The notes under the pieces were generated by a model. It did no database searches and was not told the origin of the DNA. It saw nothing but the letters and a program-made list of their open reading frames with translations. A stretch of 64,000 bases of DNA, taken from assembly GCF_000270245.1 (NCBI RefSeq), contig NC_015635.1, positions 2,108,001-2,172,000 of the forward strand, written 5' to 3'. Both the position numbers and the translations under genes were made by a program. Shown here piece by piece: positions 44,771 to 53,291 of this stretch; position 1 is the stretch's first letter; each line of letters begins with the position of its first letter. This DNA comes from Microlunatus phosphovorus NM-1 (lineage in GTDB: Bacteria; Actinomycetota; Actinomycetes; Propionibacteriales; Propionibacteriaceae).

Positions 44771-46030
44771 CTAGCCGTCGCTTGACTCGCCCGCGAGGAC
44801 CGCGGCGGCGATGCTGCGGCGGATCGGGAGCTGGGAGATCAGGACCGCCTGGTAGGCGTGGTATAGATCTGGTTTGCCGGCCCAGATGGTGCTGCTGGGC
44901 TGGTTCTGCGGGTCGAGCTGGTGATGCCAGGAGCCGTGGGTGTGGTCGATGAGATAGGTGGCGGTGTAGTCCCACCAGGCGTCGTACCAGGACTGGTAGC
45001 GGGTGTCACCGGTGGCCTGCCACAGGGTCGCGGCGGTGGCGATCGCCTCGGCGGCCACCCAGTGGAGGCGGTCGTCGATGACCGGCTGACCGCTCCAGTC
45101 GGTGGTGTAGGCGAATCCGGGATGCCCGGACCGGGCCCAGCCGTCGGCGACGGCCTGATCAGTCAGACTGATCGCGGCGCTGAGGTAGTGGTCGCGATGC
45201 TCGGCCGGTGCGGCCTGGACGAGCAGTCGGGCCCACTCGAAGGCGTGGCCGACGGTGGCGCCGTAGGGCCGGAACTGGTCGGCCGGCTGGTCGGCGTTGT
45301 ATTCCAGCTCGGGCTGCCAATCACTGGTGTAGTGCTCGGGGATGCGCCACTGGTTGCCGGCGGCTTGCTCGATCACGAAGTCGCAGATGGCGCTCGCCCG
45401 TTCGGCCCAGCCCTGCTCACCGGTGGCATCGGCTGCGGCCAACAACGCCTCGACCATGTGCATGTTGGCATTGATGCCGCGGTAAGGCCGAACCGTGGCG
45501 AGATCCGCGCTGAGGCTGTCGGCGAACAGGGGGCCGCCGTGCTCGCCGAATCGGTCGACCGTGAGCTGCAGCGCTTCCTCGAGCAGTCGCGGCGCCACCG
45601 GATGGCCGGCCTGAGTGCCCGTGGCGGCGGCCAGGATGACGAAGGCATGACTGTACGTCTGCTTGTCGGGCTGGGGCTCGGGCTCTGGCGCGAGGTCGGC
45701 GGCGCTCACGGCGTCAGGCTGGCGGTCCAGCCAGCCGGTGTGGTGTTGGTCGCGGGCCGCGGTGTCCAGCGCGGTGAGGAGCCGGTCGGCCAGCAAAGCG
45801 CCACCGGGAATGCCGCGCATCGTGGCGAGGAAGTAGACATGCGCCATCCGGGCGGTGATGAAGGTGTGGGAGGGCTGGTTGAGGTCGGGGGCGCCATCAT
45901 CGCCGAGCCAATGCGCCAGCCCACTCGGCTCGCGCACCACGCGACGGCCGAAGGTGAGGAGCTGGCGTTCCTGGGCAGCCAGCCAACCGAGGTGGGCGGC
46001 GCTGTGCGGCAGGGGAGTGGTGGCTGGCAT
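44771..46030 (-). CDS. AGE-family sugar epimerase/isomerase
   Basis: A 419-residue (alpha/alpha)6-barrel enzyme of the N-acylglucosamine 2-epimerase superfamily, close to YihS/mannose-isomerase types. Conserved His-rich motifs: RMAHVYFLATMRG, YSHAFVILAAATG, RGINANMHMVEALLAAADATG, VGHAFEWARLLVQAA, HWVAAEAIATAATLW and SWHHQLDPQN. It interconverts aldoses and ketoses such as mannose/fructose. ATG 46030 is chosen with AAGGG about 10 bases upstream; a 50-residue in-frame extension overlaps the GNAT gene and looks non-coding. Confidence 0.87.
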   Translation of the reverse strand: MPATTPLPHSAAHLGWLAAQERQLLTFGRRVVREPSGLAHWLGDDGAPDLNQPSHTFITARMAHVYFLATMRGIPGGALLADRLLTALDTAARDQHHTGWLDRQPDAVSAADLAPEPEPQPDKQTYSHAFVILAAATGTQAGHPVAPRLLEEALQLTVDRFGEHGGPLFADSLSADLATVRPYRGINANMHMVEALLAAADATGEQGWAERASAICDFVIEQAAGNQWRIPEHYTSDWQPELEYNADQPADQFRPYGATVGHAFEWARLLVQAAPAEHRDHYLSAAISLTDQAVADGWARSGHPGFAYTTDWSGQPVIDDRLHWVAAEAIATAATLWQATGDTRYQSWYDAWWDYTATYLIDHTHGSWHHQLDPQNQPSSTIWAGKPDLYHAYQAVLISQLPIRRSIAAAVLAGESSDG

Positions 46031-46172
46031 GGTGGCAGAACCCTTCGCGACGTGGAGAGTGCTCAGTCCGAAACCATAGCCGGGTGCCGCGGAGTGCCCG
46101 GTCGTCGGAACGTACGCCTGCTGCAGGAGCTCGTCCTGAGGTGGCTGGCTTGGCTCATCGGGCCGGGTCGGA

Positions 46173-46589
46173 CTAGACAAGCTGAATCAGGCCTGCGTGG
46201 GTGGGCCGGAAGCCGCAGGCACGGTAGAACGAGTCGAGGTGCGGCAGGTAGTCGACGTGGAGCCATTCGCAACCTGCCCCCTTGACCTGATCAGCGAGTC
46301 TGGACACAAGCTCGCTCCCGACACGCTGGCCGCGATGACGCGGGTCAACCACCGTGTCCAGCAGGAATGCGTGGAGACCGCCGTCCCAGCAAGCATGGAC
46401 GAATCCGATCAGGTCGTCGGCGGCGAAGGCGCCCACCCAGGCCACACTGTGCCTTTGCAGACGGGATGCCCACGGCTGCACCGTGACAGGCGGTGGATCT
46501 GCAGGGTAGGCGAATGCCCTGGCGTGCAACTCGGAGAGGACCCGATCGTCGACGGAGAATCCGACTCGATATTCCAGCTGGCTCTGCAC
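46173..46589 (-). CDS. GNAT-family N-acetyltransferase
   Basis: 138 residues with the GNAT fold: VAWVGAFAADDLIGFVHACWDGG, the acetyl-CoA loop VVDPRHRGQRVGSELVSRLADQ and the C-terminal YRACGFRPTHAGLIQL. It acetylates an unknown amine. The downstream AGE-family gene is on the same strand 140 bases away. Confidence 0.85.
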   Translation of the reverse strand: MQSQLEYRVGFSVDDRVLSELHARAFAYPADPPPVTVQPWASRLQRHSVAWVGAFAADDLIGFVHACWDGGLHAFLLDTVVDPRHRGQRVGSELVSRLADQVKGAGCEWLHVDYLPHLDSFYRACGFRPTHAGLIQLV

Positions 46590-46813
46590 ATTGCGATGGT
46601 GTCAGGTGCAGCCGGGTTTCGGCGTGCTGGCGCCGGCGTAGGCGCCCCGGTGGCGGGGTATGACGGCTCGGTCTCGCATCGAGAAGGAGCAGCAACAGGC
46701 GAAATCGCCGATTTGAGGTGTGTCTGCGCCTTCTCGGCGCAAGCTGCTCCTTTTCGAGGCGGTCCGTTCGGTGCCACCCTGGGCGACGATGCGCGGTGCC
46801 GCAACACCCCCGC
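46590..46813. other. Region without a recognisable gene
   Basis: Between the GNAT start and the tandem repeat array. I see only GC-rich sequence with short inverted repeats around 46728-46760 and no convincing open frame. Confidence 0.4.
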
Positions 46814-47125
46814 GTACGCTTCGCGACGGCGGGCCAAGAACGACCGGGAGTCGAGTGGAAGGCCCGTACGTCTTGCGCCCGCGGGCCAAGAACGACCGGG
46901 AGTCGAGGGGAAGGTCGGTACGTTTTGCGCCCGCGGGCCAAGAACGACCGGGAGTCGAGGGGAAGGTCGGTACGTTTTGCGCCCGCGGGCCAAGAACGAC
47001 CGGGAGTCGAGCGGAGGGTCGGTACGTTTTGCGCCCGCGGGCCAAGAACGACCGGGAGTCGAGCGGAGGGTCGGTACGTTTTGCGCCCGCGGGCATAGAT
47101 GGTCGGCGGCTGGGCGTGATTTGGG
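46814..47125. repeat. 52-bp tandem repeat array, five units plus a partial sixth
   Basis: Units start at 46814, 46866, 46918, 46970, 47022 and 47074, each exactly 52 bases apart. The unit runs GTACGTTTTGCGCCCGCGGG, then CCAAGAACGACCGGGAGTCG, then AGSGGARGGTCG, and contains the perfect palindrome GCCCGCGGGC. The central four units are 92-100% identical by eye; the first is more diverged and the last decays after 22 bases. 52 is not a multiple of 3, so the array is not coding. It is related to the degenerate array at 37.8-38.0 kb. Confidence 0.92.
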
Positions 47126-47150
47126 CCCGTTTTGCGCCGCCGGGACACCC

Positions 47151-47215
47151 GGCTCGGACAAAAACCCTGCTCGGACAAAACCCGGCTCGGACAAACCAGG
47201 CTCGGACAAACCAAG
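47151..47215. repeat. Short direct repeats GCTCGGACAAA
   Basis: GCTCGGACAAA occurs at 47152, 47169, 47185 and 47200, with steps of 17, 16 and 15 bases, between the 52-bp array and the large effector-like gene. Confidence 0.85.
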
Positions 47216-47321
47216 GACAGACTGCCCGAAGGGGCAGATCCTCGCAGCGATCCGGAGCTTTCGACTCCGGGCGTGACTACGCTTGGGTGCCGTGGCCGGT
47301 GGCGTCCAGCGGGGAGTTGAC

Positions 47322-50153
47322 GTGCCGGGGCCGGGCAACCGCGCAGCGCGTCCCAGCCGCCGTTCGTCCTCACGTCGCCCGCCGGTTGTCCTCGGCGACG
47401 ACCGCGCCCCGCTGCAGGCAGCGACACTCCTCCAGGTGCAGCAGTCGGCTGGAAACCGGGCCGCGAGCATACTGGTGCACCGGGTTGCGGCAGGCACCGT
47501 GCAACGCGATCACTCCGATGCGACGTCCGGTGGCGCCACGACGAAGACCTCGGTGCCGGTGCCCAAGAGCGGCAACTGGAACGCCCAAGATCTGGTCATC
47601 GGGGCCATCCGGCGCAAGCCGATCGAGGGCCTGACCAGCGGCAACGTCCGCGGCGACGAGAAGCTGGGTGCGGAGTGGGGCGGCGAGGGCAAGGTCGACA
47701 CGATCACCGCCGAGAAGGCCGCCGGCAAGGCGATCGTGCTGCTCCCCGAACCGCTCGGTGCCGGCATCAAGACCGTGGACGTGATGGTCTATCTGCACGG
47801 CTTCGGGATCGGCTACCGGCAACGCATCCACAGCCGCCAGAAGACGATCAAGGTGAAGGATCGCAAGAAGCTGGTCAACGAGGAGGGAATGGAGCAGGGG
47901 ACGGTCCGCGACATCGAGGTCGACCACATGGAGGCGCAGCTGGAGGCGGTGAATGCTGCTGCGGCCAAGGCCAATGGCCGGCCCATGATCGCGGTGATGC
48001 CGCAGGGCACCTACACCCTGGGAAGGGACCGGCCGCAGTTCGGCGAGACCTTCCTCAGCGAGGCATACCTGAACGAGGTTTGGGGCATGATCCCGGCGCT
48101 GAAAAGTGTGGCTCGCGGCCGCGCCGTGTTGGCCGGGCACAGCGGCGCGGGGGGCACGCTGGCGCCGATGCTCGGCCGAGCGGTGGATGCCAAGGGTGAG
48201 CTGAAGGCGGCTGACGAGCAGGAGGCTGGTGGGCTGCCGAAGAACCTGGCCGAGGTCGTCTTGTTCGACGCGCTGAACTCGGAGGGGTTCTTCAGCGGTC
48301 AGCGGGATCAGGTGGAGCGGTGGCTGATCGCGCAGATCCGCAAGGACCTGCGCGAGCTGGCAAAGCCGACCACCGACCGCGACGCGTACCTGAAGACTCA
48401 GATGGTGCGGTTCCGTGGCTACTTCAGCCAGGGCTCAGCGTACGAGACGCGCTACAAGCACCTGAAGGAGAACGTCGCCGCCGCGCTGAAGGCCGAGATA
48501 GCGAAGGCCGAAGCGGGTCGCCGAGCCAGCAGGGGACGACCGGCCGTTGCCGGCTGGAAGCTGACCGCCGCTCAGAAGCAGGCGATGACCGACAACTACG
48601 TCAACAGCATCCAGGGCGTGGCGACCGGCCACGAGAAGATCATGGGTCAGGGCAAGGTGCAAGAAGCTTTGGGCGCGTTGCCCGTTCAACCACTCCGTAC
48701 GCACGACGCCGGTACGCACGACGCCCGTACGCAGGACTCGCCAGCGCCGGCACCGGCGAAGATCAGCAGGCCGCAGCCGTCGGCCGCCATCCGGGAGGTA
48801 CTGCAGCGGACGCCCGAGGTCGTGCAGCGAGATCCGACCCCTGATCCCGACCTCGCCCAGTGGACAGCGGACTGGAACGATTCTCAGTTCGCGGCAGCCC
48901 GTCGCTACTTCAACGAGACCAGCCGACCGTCCGGCACACCGGAGACCCGATACAAGATCTTGTGCCCGCTCTATCGGAATCATGGCATCGCCCGTCCCCT
49001 GGTGTATCTGAAGGACTCGATCAACGGCAGCACGTCGTTCTTCGGCGACACCACACCGGCGCACACCGGGATGCAGCCGATGCTCGCCGCGGCAGAGAAG
49101 ACGCTGCGCGATCTGAAGGACGACAAGGGCAATCCGCGCTATCCCACGACACCGCTGAAGCAGCGACCGTGGGCGCTCACCGTCCGCACCACCAGTTCGA
49201 ACAAGTGGAGCAACCACGCGGACGGCCGCGCGATCGACCTCGATCCGGGCACCAATCCGCACCTGGACAACGCGGAGCACCGGGCGATCATCAACGAGCT
49301 GACCGGGATGGACATCGAGGCACGCAACCCAGGCGCCGGGCTGCCGTTGCCACCTCTGTTTGCTCCGGACAGCTACGACTCGGTGAAGCTGATCAGCGAT
49401 CTCTTTTCCGCGAACTACAACCAGGCCGGACTCACCAAGCGGTCCGGCGAGCTCACCGCCGATCGGGCTTCGCTGGTCGCCGAGCGCGACGCGATGAAGG
49501 TCACCCGAGCTGACCTTGTGAAGCGGGCCAAGGACGCAACGAAGGAGCGCGACGCCGCCCTCCGCCGCAAGGGGGCGACGGCCGCGGACAAGACCACGGC
49601 GCGGCAACAGGCCAAGACCGCCCTCGACGATATCGCCGCCCAGCAGGCCGCGTTGAAGCGACAGCTCGCCGCCAAGGAGAAGGAGGTGAAGGCGATGGGC
49701 AAGCGTGCCGATCGGATCGCTGCCGAACTGCGCAAATTCACCCGGGAGCAGAAGGCGTTCGACACGACCGTTGCCGCCGTCGGTGCTGCTCAGACGGCTG
49801 TTGTCACCGGTTCGACCGATCTCGTCACGCTCGCCGCTGCCAAGGCGGCCGCCGAGCAACTGTTGGCGCAGGCGCGGAAGGACAAGAAGCCCAAGGCCGA
49901 GATCGCCACCCTGCGCAAGGAGCTGGCCAAACAGATCGCGGCGGTCTCGAAGGCGAAGGCGGCCCTGCTCAAGCACCAGAAGTCACTGAAGACCAGCACC
50001 AAGAAGCGCGATGACTACACCCTGCGCAAGTACCAGCGGGAGGGCATCCTCAATCTGCCGAAGGATGTCGTCGAAGCCATGACCAAGGCAGGGTTCCGCT
50101 GGGGCGGCGACTGGGAGGTCCACAAGGACATGATGCATTTCGACATGCCCTGA
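47322..50153 (+). CDS. Multidomain effector-like protein: eCIS-cargo-type N terminus, alpha/beta hydrolase, coiled-coil-split M15 peptidase
   Basis: 943 residues, no signal peptide. Residues ~35-65 carry LQVQQSAGNRAASIL and VQRD, the short tract common on eCIS-associated cargo and DUF4157 proteins; a second VLQRTPEVVQRD tract is at ~495-507. Between them, ~140-430, is an alpha/beta hydrolase (VDVMVYLHGFGIG; nucleophile Ser273 in LAGHSGAGGTLAP). Residues ~510-700 begin an M15 LD-carboxypeptidase/endopeptidase with the zinc motif SNHADGRAIDLD. A long Ala/Lys/Arg coiled coil (~705-905) is inserted before the closing GFRWGGDWEVHKDMMHFD, which supplies the last zinc His. GTG 47322 is chosen for GGGGAG 5 bases ahead. 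Likely targets are peptidoglycan plus an ester (inference). No injection-system structural genes are in view, and no immunity gene is recognised beside it. Confidence 0.75.
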   Translation: MPGPGNRAARPSRRSSSRRPPVVLGDDRAPLQAATLLQVQQSAGNRAASILVHRVAAGTVQRDHSDATSGGATTKTSVPVPKSGNWNAQDLVIGAIRRKPIEGLTSGNVRGDEKLGAEWGGEGKVDTITAEKAAGKAIVLLPEPLGAGIKTVDVMVYLHGFGIGYRQRIHSRQKTIKVKDRKKLVNEEGMEQGTVRDIEVDHMEAQLEAVNAAAAKANGRPMIAVMPQGTYTLGRDRPQFGETFLSEAYLNEVWGMIPALKSVARGRAVLAGHSGAGGTLAPMLGRAVDAKGELKAADEQEAGGLPKNLAEVVLFDALNSEGFFSGQRDQVERWLIAQIRKDLRELAKPTTDRDAYLKTQMVRFRGYFSQGSAYETRYKHLKENVAAALKAEIAKAEAGRRASRGRPAVAGWKLTAAQKQAMTDNYVNSIQGVATGHEKIMGQGKVQEALGALPVQPLRTHDAGTHDARTQDSPAPAPAKISRPQPSAAIREVLQRTPEVVQRDPTPDPDLAQWTADWNDSQFAAARRYFNETSRPSGTPETRYKILCPLYRNHGIARPLVYLKDSINGSTSFFGDTTPAHTGMQPMLAAAEKTLRDLKDDKGNPRYPTTPLKQRPWALTVRTTSSNKWSNHADGRAIDLDPGTNPHLDNAEHRAIINELTGMDIEARNPGAGLPLPPLFAPDSYDSVKLISDLFSANYNQAGLTKRSGELTADRASLVAERDAMKVTRADLVKRAKDATKERDAALRRKGATAADKTTARQQAKTALDDIAAQQAALKRQLAAKEKEVKAMGKRADRIAAELRKFTREQKAFDTTVAAVGAAQTAVVTGSTDLVTLAAAKAAAEQLLAQARKDKKPKAEIATLRKELAKQIAAVSKAKAALLKHQKSLKTSTKKRDDYTLRKYQREGILNLPKDVVEAMTKAGFRWGGDWEVHKDMMHFDMP

Positions 50154-50419
50154 TTCGGTCCGTCCTCTGTCTGAGTTCGCGGGGTGACTGATCGGTTGCT
50201 GGAGCCGGCGACGGTCGAGCGCATCGAGGCGCCCACGTCCGGCACGCCTGGCGGATGTCGTGGTGGGCCGATCTGGCAGATCGGTCGTCGCACCCGGCGA
50301 TGATCCTGCGTGAAGGATCCTGGGTGCCAGATCCCAGGGTGGCAGGCCCGGCGCGGTGTTCGCGGAGCTGGCACCTCCCGATGAGGCCGAGTCACAGGTC
50401 GATCACCGTGACATGCGGG
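50154..50419. other. Intergenic stretch after the effector-like gene
   Basis: 266 bases with several small inverted repeats (CCGATCTGGCAGATCGG near 50269; GATCCTGGGTGCCAGATCCCAGG near 50325). These may act as terminators. No gene seen. Confidence 0.35.
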
Positions 50420-51085
50420 TCACATCGCTGGTGGCTCGAGGATACTCGCTCGACGGCGACTGATTGTCGACCTGATGGGCGACCGAAGGTGCATCTGCCA
50501 CCCCAGCACGTCGGATGCCAAACGTCTCGGCACAGGTCGCCCGGCATCACCGAAGAGCGCGAGTGCAAGAACGTCCCCGGGTGTGAAACGAGGACGGTAC
50601 GCAATCCCGCCGAAGCCGGCCCCGGAGAACGCGACCGCGTGGCGGTGGGTCAGCTCGTATGGCGCGCCGCCCGCGATCTCTCGAGTAACGAAGCCTGCCG
50701 CGTCTGCATGATCCGTGTGGGCGATGTCGCTTGCTTCGACGTAGGACGTTGGGTCGATCATCGAGACGGTGGTGCCGGTCAGGGAAATGGGTGGCAGGAA
50801 ATGGTGACGTCCCCAGACGCTGCCAAGTCGCTCGCGAACTGCCGTTTCGATGTCGTCGGCAAAGTAGCAGGTGCCCTTGGGATAGGGCAGGTCGAAGCGG
50901 CCCTCCACCGGCTTCGGCGGGCTGACCGAAGAAAACCACCAGCAACCGCGATCCGGCTGATCGGGGTAGTCAGCGGAGTGGGCGCGATACCACGGAGCTG
51001 TGCCGAGGCTGCCGAGTCGAGGAAACTCGGCAGCCAGTACAGCTGGGTCTTCCGGCTCGCCGAGCTGGATCTGATCGCGGTTCAT
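50420..51085 (-). CDS. RES-domain toxin (NAD+-degrading type)
   Basis: A 221-residue RES protein. The Arg-Glu-Ser constellation is seen in order: PWYRAHSADYP, TCYFADDIETAVRERLGSVWG and later HRHAVAFSGAGFGGIAYRPRF. RES toxins deplete NAD+ by phosphorolysis. Its ATG overlaps the stop of the upstream Xre-type antitoxin gene (ATGA), the classic order antitoxin-then-toxin. An in-frame extension of 40 residues upstream lies inside the antitoxin gene and is not used. The C-terminal ~20 residues are basic and unlike the core. Confidence 0.85.
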   Translation of the reverse strand: MNRDQIQLGEPEDPAVLAAEFPRLGSLGTAPWYRAHSADYPDQPDRGCWWFSSVSPPKPVEGRFDLPYPKGTCYFADDIETAVRERLGSVWGRHHFLPPISLTGTTVSMIDPTSYVEASDIAHTDHADAAGFVTREIAGGAPYELTHRHAVAFSGAGFGGIAYRPRFTPGDVLALALFGDAGRPVPRRLASDVLGWQMHLRSPIRSTISRRRASILEPPAM

Positions 51086-51885
51086 GCGAGCATGCGTCTG
51101 ACGTCGGCTTCGGCCAGCCGCCGTACGTGCTCGATATCCCCAGCGCCGGCGAGCCACTCGGCGCTCGACTTGTTGCTCAGCTCCTCTTGCGGCGTGGCGA
51201 GCCACACCGCCTTAGAGAAGCCATCGAGGGCAACGCGGTGCAGTTCCTGCAGGACTGCCGAGAGACCGACGAGCACCTTCATGTCCCGATCAAACTGCCA
51301 GACTGGATAGAGGATCGAGCCGTCGTCCGCTTCCACTCCCAGCAGGGTGTTCCGCTGAACACGGCCGGCCAGAGCTTGTCGGGTCACGCCGAGTCGCCTT
51401 CTGAGGCCGCTAGTGTCGTAGTAGGGTCCCAACATCTCGGTCGGATCGTCGTGATCCGGTAGCCGTTCGGTGATCGCCTGAAGTGCGGCCTCAGCCTCGG
51501 GCTGGGTCAGCGTGCCATCCTTGATGAGCGGCATCATGTGCTCCCGCACCCGCTGCGCCACCTCCGCAGGTGGCGGGCGGTGATTGATGTCGAAACGAGG
51601 TCTTGCGTGTTCAGTCGGCTCGATCTGCGACTTCGCAATGCGAACCAAGCTCCGGAAGGTGCGGTCCTGGTTCTGAGCGAGGTTGGCGAGCGAAGCCGGT
51701 TCGACCTTGATTCCAGACCTCGTCAATCCGAGCGTGAAGTCGGCGTACGAGATGTTCCAGCGACTCAGTCGGGCTTCGACGATCTTCCTCGGGCGGCGGA
51801 TGTGCGTCGAGCTCACACCGTTGCCGCCAGCAAGTCGGCGGGTGGTCTTCGAACGCATGAGCCCGCGCACTCTCATTGCGGTCAT
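51082..51885 (-). CDS. Xre/ParS-type antitoxin of the RES toxin, long form
   Basis: 267 residues. The C-terminal third (LGVTRQALAGRVQRNTLLGVEADDGSILYPVWQFDRDMKVLVGLSAVL ... GFSKAVWLATPQEELSNKSSAEWLAGAGDIEHVRRLAEADV) is the HTH plus MbcA/ParS-like toxin-binding module of RES antitoxins. The N-terminal ~140 residues are extra: basic (RPRKIVEARLSRWNISYADFTLGLTRSGIKVEPASLANLAQNQ) followed by a linker with RVREHMMPLIKDGTLTQPEAEAAL. GGAGGG is ~6 bases before ATG 51885. It would bind the toxin and repress the operon. Confidence 0.75.
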   Translation of the reverse strand: MTAMRVRGLMRSKTTRRLAGGNGVSSTHIRRPRKIVEARLSRWNISYADFTLGLTRSGIKVEPASLANLAQNQDRTFRSLVRIAKSQIEPTEHARPRFDINHRPPPAEVAQRVREHMMPLIKDGTLTQPEAEAALQAITERLPDHDDPTEMLGPYYDTSGLRRRLGVTRQALAGRVQRNTLLGVEADDGSILYPVWQFDRDMKVLVGLSAVLQELHRVALDGFSKAVWLATPQEELSNKSSAEWLAGAGDIEHVRRLAEADVRRMLA

Positions 51886-52029
51886 GGATGCCCTCCCTCC
51901 GATCGAATGGCGTCAATGGCGTCAATGGTAGCGCGGCTCGCTTCTCAAACGGACCTCGCGCCTACTTCGACGTCAGCGACCACCAACCCCAACGGTGCCG
52001 TCGGTGACGTTCGATGAAAGTCTGTGATC

Positions 52030-53064
52030 ATGACCGACACCATCCCAGCCACCATGCGAGCCAGTGTGCTCACCGGGCAGCGACAGCTTGCCACCTCCGA
52101 GGTGCCCACCCCGTCGTACGCCAGCGACGAGGTGCTGGTCGAAGTGGCTGCCGTGGGCGTGTGCGGGTCCGACACCCACTACTTCCGGCACGGACGGATC
52201 GGTGAGTTCGTCGTCGACGGCCCGCTGATCCTCGGTCACGAGTTGTCCGGCCGGATCGTTGCGGTCGGCGCCGACGTGCCTGAGTCGCGGATCGGGGAGC
52301 GGGTCGCGATCGAGCCGCAGAAGAACTGCCGGCGGTGCCGCGAGTGTCGGGCGGGCCGCTACAACCTGTGCCGGAACATGGAGTTCTTCGCGACCCCGCC
52401 GATCGACGGTGCGTTCGCCCGCTTCTGCGTCATCCGGACCGAGTTCGCGCATCCGATTCCGGACTCCCTCTCCGACGAGGCAGCGGCGTTGTTGGAGCCG
52501 CTGTCGGTGGCGATCACCACGATGCGCAAGGCCAGTATCGTGCCCGGCTCCAGCATCCTGATCGCGGGCGCGGGGCCGATCGGGATCATCTGTGCGCAGA
52601 CGGCGCGGGCATTCGGGGCCGCGGAGATCATCGTCACCGATCTGGTCGCGGAGCGTCGCGAGCGGGCGCTGACGTACGGCGCCACCCGAGTGATCGATCC
52701 GCGGGAGGTCGATATCGCCAGCGCGGGGCTGGACGTCAACGCGTTCGTCGACGCCTCCGGTGCGCCGCGTGCGGTCTTCGACGGGATCAAGGCGGTCCGG
52801 CCGGCGGGTGTCGCGGTCCTGGTGGGACTCGGCTCCTCGGAGATGAACCTGCCGATCGAGCACATCCAGAATCTGGAGATCACGGTGACCGGGATCTTCC
52901 GCTACACCGACACCTGGCCGGCCGCCATCCATCTGGTCGCCAGCGGCCAGGTCGACCTCGATTCGTTGGTGACCGGCCGGTTCGATCTCGACCACGCCGC
53001 CGAGGCCCTGGAAGCCGACCTCGACCCCGACAGCCTCAAGGCGATCGTTTATCCGTGCCGATGA
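52030..53064 (+). CDS. Zinc-dependent alcohol dehydrogenase, sorbitol/L-iditol dehydrogenase type
   Basis: A 344-residue MDR enzyme with both zinc sites: catalytic Cys in VGVCGSDTHYF and His-Glu in LGHELSG; structural zinc Cys cluster in CRRCRECRAGRYNLC. Cofactor fold ILIAGAGPIGIICAQTARAFGAAEIIVTDL (Asp at the end of beta2 favours NAD+). It oxidises a polyol or related secondary alcohol. ATG 52030 is preferred over a GTG two codons earlier. It precedes an MHS transporter and creatinase on the same strand but is separated from them by a 227-base regulatory gap. Confidence 0.9.
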   Translation: MTDTIPATMRASVLTGQRQLATSEVPTPSYASDEVLVEVAAVGVCGSDTHYFRHGRIGEFVVDGPLILGHELSGRIVAVGADVPESRIGERVAIEPQKNCRRCRECRAGRYNLCRNMEFFATPPIDGAFARFCVIRTEFAHPIPDSLSDEAAALLEPLSVAITTMRKASIVPGSSILIAGAGPIGIICAQTARAFGAAEIIVTDLVAERRERALTYGATRVIDPREVDIASAGLDVNAFVDASGAPRAVFDGIKAVRPAGVAVLVGLGSSEMNLPIEHIQNLEITVTGIFRYTDTWPAAIHLVASGQVDLDSLVTGRFDLDHAAEALEADLDPDSLKAIVYPCR

Positions 53065-53083
53065 TGTTGCGCTGAAGGATCTC

Positions 53084-53104
53084 TTGTCGCAACGCTTGCA
53101 ACAA
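53084..53104. promoter_or_regulatory. Inverted repeat operator candidate
   Basis: TTGTCGCAA and TTGCAACAA (one mismatch) flank CGC, directly after the dehydrogenase and ahead of the MHS transporter/creatinase unit. Confidence 0.5.
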
Positions 53105-53225
53105 GAAATCAAGTCTGGTTCCTCGGCGAGTGCTGTCACCGATTCGCTAGCATCCGTGTTGCGCCCCGGTTACACGGTCGTTAAGGTCCGTCGTAGAGGT
53201 TGTGAGGGTATTGACGAGGCGACTC

Positions 53226-53268
53226 GATTGAGAGACTCTCGATCAACACCGTTGCATTCAACGCAACG
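53226..53268. promoter_or_regulatory. Two palindromes upstream of MHS transporter/creatinase
   Basis: GATTGAGAG-A-CTCTCGATC (53226-53244, one mismatch) and CGTTGC-ATTCAAC-GCAACG (53250-53268) lie 24-66 bases before the transporter start. The IclR regulator encoded downstream is the natural candidate to bind one of them. Confidence 0.55.
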
Positions 53269-53291
53269 TCTGACGACAGGACAGCCTGATT

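Noticed and set aside
46814-47125. CRISPR array
   Set aside because: The whole 52-base unit is conserved, with no variable spacers, and no cas genes are nearby.
46720-47500. Several overlapping long open frames through the 52-bp array on both strands
   Set aside because: The 52-bp period cycles through all three frames and produces the same repeat in different translations; these frames arise from GC-rich repeats, not from coding.
53065-53291. A small RNA gene or riboswitch before the MHS transporter
   Set aside because: The inverted repeats are short and operator-like, with no conserved aptamer pattern and no terminator or anti-terminator pairing.
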